Part shown: piece after piece, positions 30,838-36,874 of the stretch
How positions within the stretch are numbered: the stretch's first letter is position 1
How the letters are laid out: the number at the start of each line of letters is the position of its first letter
Source of the DNA: SZAS-103 sp043747745
GTDB taxonomy: Bacteria; Pseudomonadota; Gammaproteobacteria; Xanthomonadales; Xanthomonadaceae
Assembly: GCA_043747745.1 (NCBI GenBank)
Contig: JAYTOP010000100.1
Span: forward strand, 1 to 36,874
Length of the DNA stretch: 36,874 nt
Direction of reading: 5' to 3'
Notes under the pieces: generated by a model
What the model was told of the DNA's origin: nothing
The model's database searches: none
Seen by the model: the letters and a program-made list of their open reading frames with translations, nothing else
Made by a program: the position numbers and the translations under genes

Positions 30838-31012
30838 CCGGCAGGCTCGCCGCCGATCCGAAGCCCGGCACCAGCAAGAGCAGCAACGTCTCCGCCACCG
30901 CGCGCGTGCTGTTGACGGTCAACACCCACCGACGATCGCCTGAGTGTGTCCGTGATCGCGTTCGATGCGGCCACCATCACCGCAATGCTTGCGATTGACT
31001 CAGGGGACGCGC
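30838..31012 (+). pseudogene. Single-stranded DNA-binding protein fragment (copy 2), frameshifted
   Basis: The DNA repeats copy 1 from CCGGCAGGCTCGCCGCCGAT onward with scattered changes, encoding GRLAADPKPGTSKSSNVSAT and ARVLLTVNT. At about 30927 an insertion shifts the frame; in the +1 frame the family sequence goes on as DDRLSVSVIAFDAATITAML then AIDSGDA. It has no start codon of its own and ends near 31012 by joining unrelated sequence. It therefore keeps slightly more of the OB-fold than copy 1 but is dead. It marks the last recognisable piece of the element. Confidence 0.65.
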
Positions 31013-31262
31013 ACTCAACCCTGTACTTGACCAGGTCTTGCTCGGTAAGTAGCCTTTGCTTGTAGCCTCGCAGTTGGCGAACATCACTGGGCAATTGCAG
31101 CCTAGACGGTTCGGCAGGTGTCAGGCGCGCGACGGCCTCGGTGGAGGTAGGCAGCCCAGCCACATACGGACTGGAACGACCTATCTGATCGGGGCCTTCG
31201 TTTTGGTGCAGGTAACGCAGCTTCCCGGTTTTCACCCATTCGCCTTTATGGTTGTTGGCCAT
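31013..31262 (-). pseudogene. Unknown minus-strand gene, 3' end cut
   Basis: From ATG 31262 the frame reads MANNHKGEWVKTGKLRYLHQ and continues through GLPTSTEAVARLTPAEPSRL to LLTEQDLVKY. It looks like coding sequence by composition but I do not recognise it. After about 31013 the frame runs antisense through the ssb copy 2 fragment, so the true C-terminus has been lost at that junction. Its start overlaps the end of the frame at 31246-31495 by 17 bases, suggesting the two were an operon. No function can be given. Confidence 0.4.
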
Positions 31263-31495
31263 GGGCATCGAAGATGTTGACCAACAGATGCAGGGTGCCA
31301 TCGCTTCCTCGGCCAGCGTCACCCGGTTGACCTGCAGGCTCTCGCGCCTCAGCGATCGTGTCGCGAATCGACTGCGCGCCAGCACCAGTGCGGTCGATTC
31401 GCTCGATGGCATCGACGATGACCGTCCAATCCTTATCGCCGCTTGCGGGCGAACTCACGCCGAAAGCCTGGATGGACAAGGCAGGCACCACGCAC
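31246..31495 (-). pseudogene. Unknown minus-strand gene, 5' end cut
   Basis: The frame ends LLVNIFDAHGQQP at 31246 and reads upstream through SGDKDWTVIVDAIERIDRTG and SIRDTIAEARE. It is open beyond 31495, but there it becomes antisense to the clear alpha/beta hydrolase on the plus strand, so the homology must stop at about 31495. I do not recognise the product. With the fragment at 31013-31262 it forms a segment of about 480 bp bounded on both sides by broken genes. Confidence 0.35.
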
Positions 31496-31497
31496 CC

Positions 31498-32418
31498 CAG
31501 CGCCGACTGAATCTGTATTGCCTTGGCGAAGGCACGCCGACGGTGATCCTCGAATCCGTCAGCGGTGACAACAACTCGGCATGGGCGCGGGTGCAGCCGG
31601 CGATCGCCGCGCACACGTGCGTCTGTTCCTACGACCGCGCGGGCATCGGCTTCAGCGATCCGGCGCGCCGGCCATCAGACAGTGCGAACGCGGTTGATGA
31701 CCTGCACCGCCTGTTGCATGCCGCTGCGATCAAGCCGCCTTACATCCTGGTCGGGCACTCGCTGGGTGGCATGCACGTTAGGCTGTATGCCGATCTCCAT
31801 TTCGACGAAATCACCGGAATGGTGCTCGTCGATTCGAAAGACGAAGCCTGGGACGAAAAAACTTGGCGACTCGATCCGCAACAGCGCACGCACGAACAAT
31901 TCTTTGCATGGGTCCCGGAGGTTCGGGAGCAGCATCGCGCCTGCGTCGAGGCGGCGCAGACGGGCCTCGTCAAGGGATCGAAGATCTACGAAACCTGTGT
32001 TTACCCCGACGATCCGCTTTTCAGCGCAGCGATCAACGCCGTCAACGACAGGCATCAGATGTCGGTGGCGTATCAACAGGAAGACGCGAGCGATGGCGAT
32101 TCCATTGAGGCGAGCGTCGGCGAGGTGATTGCGGCCCGGCGATGGTACGGCGAGCTGCCGCTGATCGTGCTCACGTCATCGCCGGTCGGTCCCCACCCCA
32201 ACGAGATGCAGGCGCATCGCGATGCGCTCAATCGCTTGCATGCCGTCTTTTCCGATCAGATCGCCGCGCTGTCGAAGCGCGGCGTTGTACGGCCGGTTCC
32301 CGATTCGACCCACGAAATCCAGTAATCCCAGCCACATGCGTTGATCGGCGCCATCCTGGAGGTTCTGGAGGACGCCCGCAAGCCGAAGGAAGACGTTCGT
32401 TCCGTGCCAACCCGGTAG
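31498..32418 (+). pseudogene. Alpha/beta hydrolase, 5' truncated with premature stop
   Basis: The recognisable protein begins RRLNLYCLGEGTPTVILES, which in the family is the first strand after an N-terminal leader or membrane anchor; that leader is missing. YDRAGIGFSDP, the nucleophile elbow VGHSLGGMHVRLYA and the final histidine segment PDSTHEIQ are all present. A TAA at 32323-32325 follows, but the same frame then continues SQPHALIGAILEVLEDARKP, the normal C-terminal helix, to a TAG at 32416. A single base change could have created the stop. The frame upstream of 31498 is open to 31252 but unrelated. The catalytic core is otherwise intact, so decay looks recent. Confidence 0.75.
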
Positions 32419-32702
32419 CCGGGTGTTCGACGGAGTCGGATATCGCTGGGGCTCTCTATTTGAAGCTTCTGTCTCACAGCCTTGAATGTGGGCCGAAACT
32501 TTGAGCAAGTTCTGCGTCCGCTCCGGATCAAATGCTGACACCGAAGTGGAGCAGTTTGCCCTTGCCGCACGGGGAGCAGTTCAAAAGTGTCGGCATCTGC
32601 GGGCTGACCAATAGCGGCAGGCTGACCTGGGTGTGGCACCGCGTCGAGGACCGCGGGCGCAACGGGCACATGCAAGCGGGTCAAGAAGCCCTATGGAGGC
32701 TC
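32419..32702. other. Spacer without a clear gene
   Basis: About 280 bases. A plus-strand frame at 32532-32744 (containing KSVGICGLTNSGRLTWVWHR) has protein-like composition but no ribosome binding site or known motif, and it overlaps the XRE gene on the other strand. It may be another relic. I see no terminator for the hydrolase or the XRE gene. Confidence 0.4.
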
Positions 32703-32927
32703 CTAAGATGCCGCAACTTCCTTGAGCGCCTCCCACATAGGTAATTGGAGGCCGGCGCACAGTCTTTCAAGCGTGTCGAGCTGCAGGTTCTTTTCACCCC
32801 GTTCTACCGCGCTGTAGTAGGTGCGGTGCATACCGATATGATCCGCGAAGCTCTCCTGGCTAAAGCCTAAGCCTTCTCGGCGCTTGCGAAGGACGCGGCC
32901 AAGCCGTTGCAGGAGGGTGGTGTCCAT
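32703..32927 (-). CDS. Small XRE-family regulator, controller-protein-like
   Basis: The 74-residue protein is a single helix-turn-helix domain: LGRVLRKRREGLGFSQESFA, then DHIGMHRTYYSAVERGEKN and LDTLERLCAGLQLPMWEAL. Size and pattern (SQE-A---G-HRTY-S-VERG-RN) match both lone XRE regulators and the controller (C) proteins that time restriction-modification gene expression. A perfect palindrome lies 43 bp upstream of its start, between it and the divergent DUF932 gene, and is the obvious operator. Autoregulation and control of DUF932 are inferred. A methylase remnant lies 2.3 kb away, but no complete restriction system is visible here. Confidence 0.88.
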   Translation of the reverse strand: MDTTLLQRLGRVLRKRREGLGFSQESFADHIGMHRTYYSAVERGEKNLQLDTLERLCAGLQLPMWEALKEVAAS

Positions 32928-32950
32928 GACCCCACCCTAGGAAATAGCGA

Positions 32951-32986
32951 CTTTAAGCTCTACAGTCTTATAGATAGACTATCTAT
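32951..32986. promoter_or_regulatory. Palindromic operator between XRE and DUF932 genes
   Basis: ATAGATAGACTATCTAT (32970-32986) is a perfect 8-1-8 palindrome. Just beside it GACT (32949-32952) and AGTC (32964-32967) form a second, looser inverted pair. Controller-protein operators in restriction systems have this style of paired GACT/AGTC half-sites. The site lies 43 bp before the XRE start and 82 bp before the DUF932 start, where it could control both promoters. The surrounding 100 bases are AT-richer than the neighbourhood. Confidence 0.65.
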
Positions 32987-33068
32987 GGGTGTCTAGAATT
33001 TGGGCGAGCGTCGCCATCGTTTCAGCGACCAACAGACCACCTAGGCACCCTCCTCAAGGGAGGTCACG

Positions 33069-34076
33069 ATGAGCCTGTTTTCTGATCGCGCCACGCCCAC
33101 CGGGGCATCCGACCGCGTGGAGTTCACCGATGAAAGGGTACGTTGGCGGGCCCGTGAAGCGACATTCATGGCGGGAAGCTGGAACGCGTTGTGTCGCCGG
33201 ATTCCGCAATTCGTCGTCGAGGATTTCAAGTCAGGCCCGAACGGACCGGCGAATCCCTACATCCGCACCGTCGTCCGGCTGCCGGTGGCGGTCACGGAGC
33301 ACCCGATTCCCGTGGGCGTCGTCTCCAATACCTACAGCCTCGCCCAGCATGTCGACGTGGTCGAAAGATGCCTTAAAGGATTGCAGACCGTGGGAATCGA
33401 CCCGCGCGAGTTGCGGTGCGAGGTGGGGCTGACGCCGTTGGGCGAGTGGATGAATTTCCGCGCGTACTTCCCGAAGGAGTTTTCACACAACCCGCCCGAC
33501 GGCAACGCCTTGGCGTTGCGGCTGGAGTGCTTCAATTCGGTCGATGGATCAAGCCGGCTGATGATTCTGCTCGGATGGTATCGCTTCGTCTGTTCCAATG
33601 GCCTGATCATCGGTGAGACCAAGGCTGCCTTGCGCGACGTACACGACGAACATCTCGACCTCGACGTGATCCCCCAGATCGTCGCGAACGGCCTCACTAA
33701 GGTCAACGCGGACATCAAACGTCTACAGCGCTGGTCGAAGCGACCTGTCCATCTCCCCGAGTTCGATGCGTGGGCGGACGATCAGCTCGCCCGGAAATGG
33801 GGGAAAAAGGCAGCCTGCCGTACCATCCATGTATGCCGGACCGGCGATGACGTAGAACTGGCTGATCCCTTCGAAGGCGGAAAGCCCAGCGAAAAACACG
33901 TTAACGTTCTCGGCCGGGTACCGGGTGCCGCGATTCCCGCAGCGAACCTTTACGACGTATCGCAGGCGCTCTCCTGGATCGCCACACAGAGGAACAGTGC
34001 CGACGAGCGACTCGATTGGCAGAGCGACGTATCGCGCTTAATCGAGGACTTGGGATGCCAGTTGGAAACCGCATGA
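33069..34076 (+). CDS. DUF932 (phage/plasmid-like) protein
   Basis: The 335-residue product follows a strong GGGAGG ribosome binding site. It has the DUF932 pattern: a VGVVSNTYSLAQHVDVVERC segment (usual P-G-V-S--Y-L--H), GLTPLGEWMNFRAYFP, a central LECFNSVDGSSRLMILLGWY, and RFVCSNGLIIGE. This family occurs on plasmids, phages and genomic islands; its biochemical role is not established. It is divergent from the XRE regulator and shares the operator region with it, so the two are probably one functional unit. The protein is soluble, without signal or membrane segment, and complete. Confidence 0.82.
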   Translation: MSLFSDRATPTGASDRVEFTDERVRWRAREATFMAGSWNALCRRIPQFVVEDFKSGPNGPANPYIRTVVRLPVAVTEHPIPVGVVSNTYSLAQHVDVVERCLKGLQTVGIDPRELRCEVGLTPLGEWMNFRAYFPKEFSHNPPDGNALALRLECFNSVDGSSRLMILLGWYRFVCSNGLIIGETKAALRDVHDEHLDLDVIPQIVANGLTKVNADIKRLQRWSKRPVHLPEFDAWADDQLARKWGKKAACRTIHVCRTGDDVELADPFEGGKPSEKHVNVLGRVPGAAIPAANLYDVSQALSWIATQRNSADERLDWQSDVSRLIEDLGCQLETA

Positions 34077-34127
34077 TGCTATTCCCGAACCGGCTTGCGC
34101 TTGCCGGCGGGCCGTATCCACTGCAAC

Positions 34128-35189
34128 CTAGACCAAAGGCTCGTCGTCGGGCCCCTTCGGCGGAATGATCCAGGAAAAAGGGAACCCGGCGATTCGACCG
34201 CACCGGGTGCATCGCCACGAATCCGTTAGGGCGATTCGAAAGGCGTTGTGCGTTGTGATCTTTAGTGGTGCACCGCAGCCCTCACAACGCATTTCGCTTC
34301 CCAGAGCTTCTTGGAGAGTCCGACGAACTTCGAGCGCCGTTTCTCCGCCACTGACGATTCCGAATCCCAGTACCGATCGAACGTGAAAGGCATTTTTGGT
34401 GCCTTCGTCCGTGGGCCTGATTTGCCCAAACAGCTCAATGACCACGTGAGCAAAATACAGTAGGGCGGCCGGAAGGACTTCGTAGACGCCCTCGTGTACG
34501 TCGTCCTCAGCAGGGTTTTTGAAGATGAAGTTGAAATTCTCTGGCGTCGTCCGGATTTCTGGCCGTTGGACGGTTACGAGGTGCACAGCATGCTGGAAGA
34601 GACCGTACAGTCCGCGGGGCGTTGCGGGATCAAAAATGATGGAGTTGATCATCTCGGGATCGACCAGTTCGGCGATTCCGGTCTTTGCCAACGCCTTGGC
34701 GAAGAACTCCTGCCGGCGATTCCCAATGAGACTTGGCTTCAACTTTTCAGGATTGGCAGCCGTAAACGCCTTGTAGAAGTCGTCTACTTCGCCCAGCAAC
34801 CACGATAGATAGACCAGACTGTCGAGCAAGGGCTTGCGCAACAGGTTGAGCGCGACGACAAACTTTCTCTTCTCGAAGCACCTGAGGGCTTCGAAGATAT
34901 GGCGCAGACAATCAGACACCATCGCGAGCACGATGTGGTTGAAGATCACCTTGCGCACTTCGTCAAGGTGTCCCGTCTCGCGCATGGCGAAGATCGTGTC
35001 CTCGGCCTCCGCCAATTCCGAAAACTTTTGCGCTTCCTGTTCGCTGCCGAAACCGACCGTCACCGCTTCGGCGCCGGCAGAGCCATATTCCTTTAGCAGT
35101 CGCACGCACTCGTCGTGAAGGAAGAAGCAGTATTGGTGCGCCACGCGGGACCGTCGAGGAATCCCAGCCAAGCGGTTTCGGGGGATCAT
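34128..35189 (-). CDS. Unknown protein with C-terminal zinc ribbon
   Basis: I do not recognise the main part of this 353-residue protein. The first 240 residues are almost all alpha-helical (LDEVRKVIFNHIVLAMVSDC, FEALRCFEKRKFVVALNLLR, KPLLDSLVYLSWLLGEVDDF). A short linker leads to a zinc ribbon in the last 60 residues: CEGCG and CTRCG, with 22 residues between the pairs. AAAGGA lies six bases before ATG 35189. The helical part resembles HEPN-like helical folds in general look, but the catalytic RX4-6H motif is not obvious, so this is a guess. It converges on the DUF932 gene with a 51-bp gap and stands beside a methylase scrap. Confidence 0.65.
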   Translation of the reverse strand: MIPRNRLAGIPRRSRVAHQYCFFLHDECVRLLKEYGSAGAEAVTVGFGSEQEAQKFSELAEAEDTIFAMRETGHLDEVRKVIFNHIVLAMVSDCLRHIFEALRCFEKRKFVVALNLLRKPLLDSLVYLSWLLGEVDDFYKAFTAANPEKLKPSLIGNRRQEFFAKALAKTGIAELVDPEMINSIIFDPATPRGLYGLFQHAVHLVTVQRPEIRTTPENFNFIFKNPAEDDVHEGVYEVLPAALLYFAHVVIELFGQIRPTDEGTKNAFHVRSVLGFGIVSGGETALEVRRTLQEALGSEMRCEGCGAPLKITTHNAFRIALTDSWRCTRCGRIAGFPFSWIIPPKGPDDEPLV

Positions 35190-35252
35190 CTGGGATCCTT
35201 TGCCAAGGCGATCATCAGCTTGTCGCTACATCCATTGCGCACTGCATTGCGG

Positions 35253-35708
35253 CTACAGTGCGAGGACGGTTTCGGTGTCGCCAGCGGCCAGCGCATTCAT
35301 GTATCCCAGCACCAGTTCCTTCGTGCGGTAGCGGTTGAACCGGGCCTCGTCCTGCTCGCGGACGATCGGGAAGGTGTCGAGCACGTAGGCCGCTTCATCG
35401 CGCGACAGGCCGTACAGGTTGAAATACAGCGCGTCGAGGCGGGCGATGCGATGGCGGCGATCCTCGGCATCCCATGCGAACGGCGATCCGTCGTATCCAA
35501 GGTCGCGTGCGAATGGCGCAAGGTCGTCTGCAGTGTAGGACAGTCGCAGCACTTGCTCGCGCACGAAATCGCCAATGGTAGTCTTGCCCAGTCGCTGCAT
35601 GTGGCCAAAATCGTCCCAGTTGTCCCAGAACAGCTCCAGCACGTCCTCGCTGCCCTGAGGTGACGGCGTCGAACATCCGCTCCGGCGGCCCAGATAGCAG
35701 ATCTTCAC
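35253..35708 (-). pseudogene. C-terminal fragment of an Eco57I-like DNA methylase
   Basis: From about residue 20 the frame reads LRLSYTADDLAPFARDLGYD, then GSPFAWDAEDRRHRIARLDA and LYFNLYGLSRDEAAYVLDTF, ending RYRTKELVLGYMNALAAG. This is the conserved C-terminal module of large Eco57I/type IIG-like methylase and restriction-modification proteins (DLG-DGPPF-WDE-RR, ELDA---LYGL, DTFPIV, YRTK--IL). The catalytic methylase motif (NPPY) and everything before it are absent. The first 15 residues are unrelated, so there is a junction near 35660. It is a relic of a defence gene. Confidence 0.65.
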
Positions 35709-35795
35709 CGTTCCCCTCGTTACTGCTTGGTTGCACGTCTGGTCCGATGCTATCTGAACCGCGTCTTCGCGGTTACGTCGTCCTAGGTCGGGAAC

Positions 35796-36074
35796 CTAGC
35801 GCGCTTTTTTTGCCTGTACTGCAGATTGCCAGCCTGTTGGCCCTTGCACTTCAACGGTCTTGATCTCCGCCGAAGGAAACACAACGAGAAGCCGGCTGCC
35901 TTGCTGGAACAATTGACCGGCTTTCCATTGGCATGCGTCTTTCTGAAAGACTTCATCGCTTTCGTGGTAGATGCTCGATCGGAGGGAATCTTCCGCGCTC
36001 GAGGCATGCGCGATGCCGCAAGCGCCAAGTGCAAGCAGCGCTGTAGCGATGGCAGGTGGAATGGAGTACCTCAC
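35796..36074 (-). CDS. Small exported protein of unknown function
   Basis: The 92-residue product has a signal peptide (IPPAIATALLALGACGIAHA) with a possible cleavage after AHA; the LGAC at its end could instead serve as a lipobox. The mature part reads ESDEVFQKDACQWKAGQLFQ, then GSRLLVVFPSAEIKTVEVQG, and ends with a basic KKAR. I do not recognise the family. One cysteine in the mature part, or two if CG is kept, could form a disulfide. It sits between two pieces of larger defence-type genes on the same strand and may be a passenger. Confidence 0.6.
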   Translation of the reverse strand: MRYSIPPAIATALLALGACGIAHASSAEDSLRSSIYHESDEVFQKDACQWKAGQLFQQGSRLLVVFPSAEIKTVEVQGPTGWQSAVQAKKAR

Positions 36075-36131
36075 GACCGCCTCCTGGTGTTGCCTGATCT
36101 TGACGCCGCCGCGCGCCCAGTCACATCGTGA

Positions 36132-36874
36132 TCAACGCGATGACAGATCGTTGGGGCTTGTCAGGGGCATCACCCTGTCGTCGTCCACCGCGGCGCCACC
36201 TCTGTGGATCAAATACGCAATGCCGCGTAGCGCGCGCTGCTCGGCCTCCGCTGGCATCCGTGCCATGCCGATGGTCCGGCAGACACTGCGCGCAAGCTCC
36301 TGCCGCGTGGTCGAGCCACCTTGGTCGAGAATGAAAGCAGCCAGATTGGCTGCTTCCTGCAGGGTGAGGTCCTCGATATGGCGCCGACTGGATTCCGATC
36401 CATCGCAGATCCGGAAGGCTGTCCATTGATCCGGATTGATCGTCGGTGGCCAATAAAAGCGTGTGTCGCCCTCGTTTGTGACCTTCACTACGCGGGGAAT
36501 GGCTTGCTGCAGCCGCTGGACGATGCGCGCGCCGGTGCGCCCGAGGTTCCACGCTCGGGCCATCTTGTGAAAGAGCGCGTGCTGGGCAATGGGACCCTCC
36601 TCTACCACGATCTGGAGCATCTGGTTGCTCATGGCGTTTGTCGAGATCGGCTGATAGAAGGCCTCTGAACTACCACCTGAGACTTCCGATGCAACGTAGA
36701 CAGGGGCCGAAATGGCAGGCACTGCAGGCGTTGGGATCGAAGCAAAGGGTGGTGCCGCGGCCGTATCGCTTTCCGCGACCACGGGAATCGCAGGGGTTTC
36801 GGGTGCCTGCGAGTCATCTGCCGGGGCGATGGCCATCGCCCGCAGCACCGCATGCAGCTTCTCCAGTTCGCGGC
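36132..36874 (-). CDS. DUF3320-containing large helicase, C-terminal part
   Basis: The frame enters from the right edge (RELEKLHAVLRAM) and ends at 36132, giving the last 247 residues of a larger protein. After a long Ala/Pro/Ser-rich linker comes a DUF3320 domain: LQIVVEEGPIAQHALFHKMA, then RAWNLGRTGARIVQRLQQ, FYWPP, and HIEDLTLQEAANLAAFIL. DUF3320 normally closes very large superfamily I helicases with DUF4011 and endonuclease-like (Vsr/DUF559) domains. Such proteins are often found in genomic and defence islands; their role is not settled. The Met that could be taken as a start at 36848 is internal. The gene is complete at its 3' end. Confidence 0.8.
   Translation of the reverse strand, partial: RELEKLHAVLRAMAIAPADDSQAPETPAIPVVAESDTAAAPPFASIPTPAVPAISAPVYVASEVSGGSSEAFYQPISTNAMSNQMLQIVVEEGPIAQHALFHKMARAWNLGRTGARIVQRLQQAIPRVVKVTNEGDTRFYWPPTINPDQWTAFRICDGSESSRRHIEDLTLQEAANLAAFILDQGGSTTRQELARSVCRTIGMARMPAEAEQRALRGIAYLIHRGGAAVDDDRVMPLTSPNDLSSR

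Larger units (their letters stand above)
23227..31015 (+). mobile_element. Integrated satellite-like element at tRNA-Leu (right end uncertain)
   Basis: The stretch begins directly at the tRNA-Leu 3' end, and its first gene is a P4-type tyrosine integrase reading away from the tRNA. Downstream come a toxin-antitoxin pair, an AlpA-like regulator, a CHC2 primase piece, a TOPRIM/DUF3987 primase-helicase and a broken single-strand-binding gene. No capsid, tail, conjugation or lysis gene is present. The layout fits a P4-like satellite or minimal integrative element. I searched for a second copy of the tRNA 3' end and did not see one, so the right boundary at the second ssb fragment is an estimate. 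Confidence 0.65.

Noticed and set aside
31252..31497. N-terminal extension of the alpha/beta hydrolase
   Set aside because: The frame is open, but its sequence has no leader or membrane anchor as in the family and lies antisense to other gene fragments.
35783..35811. Plus-strand terminator CTAGGT-CGGGA-ACCTAG with T-run
   Set aside because: No plus-strand gene ends before it, and the T-run is the complement of the lysine codons and stop of the gene at 35796-36074.

Overview
The window is high-GC bacterial chromosome, most likely from a gammaproteobacterium of the Lysobacterales (Xanthomonadales). The pointers are a RluB with a long Gly/Pro/Arg tail, a complete ccmABCDEFGHI cluster, a MetX-family acyltransferase next to a cysteine dioxygenase, and small REP-like palindromes. 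This placement is inferred from gene content and codon use; no database was searched.

Region 1 (1-4700) is a worn accessory stretch. It holds the start of a secreted protein, two identical 66-bp repeats, an IS3-family remnant, an alpha/beta hydrolase broken by a one-base frameshift, an AraC-type regulator, a monooxygenase scrap and an IS10-like insertion sequence. The IS can be delimited exactly: 3093-4433, ends beginning CTGAGGTATCCCC, and a 9-bp target duplication GGTCTGTCC. It sits in one arm of a perfect palindrome, and a second palindrome copy carries the first 8 bases of the same IS at the same point.

Region 2 (4700-23230) is ordinary core genome. It contains yciI-bolA divergent from a YciO-type gene; scpA-scpB-rluB (chromosome segregation and 23S rRNA pseudouridylation); an AsmA protein; a methionine/glutamine-type aminotransferase with an omega-amidase; the nine-gene cytochrome c maturation operon; and a serine/homoserine O-acyltransferase overlapping a cysteine dioxygenase. 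It ends with a tRNA-Leu(CAA) gene.

Region 3 (23230-about 31015) is an integrated element at the 3' end of that tRNA. It carries a P4-type tyrosine integrase, a small orphan gene, a vapBC toxin-antitoxin pair, two unknown genes, an AlpA-like DNA-binding protein, a CHC2 zinc-finger primase piece, a TOPRIM/DUF3987 primase-helicase, an unknown gene and a broken single-stranded-DNA-binding gene. The two copies of a structured repeat of about 85 bp that bracket vapBC, and the repeats upstream of int and of the replication genes, suggest a satellite-like element with its own integration and replication control. No right attachment site was found.

Region 4 (31015-36874) is a mosaic of truncated genes followed by what looks like the edge of a defence island. 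It has a decayed alpha/beta hydrolase, a small XRE regulator with a perfect palindromic operator divergent from a DUF932 gene, an unknown 353-residue protein with a C-terminal zinc ribbon, the C-terminal scrap of an Eco57I-like DNA methylase, a small exported protein, and the C-terminal end of a large DUF3320 helicase running off the window.
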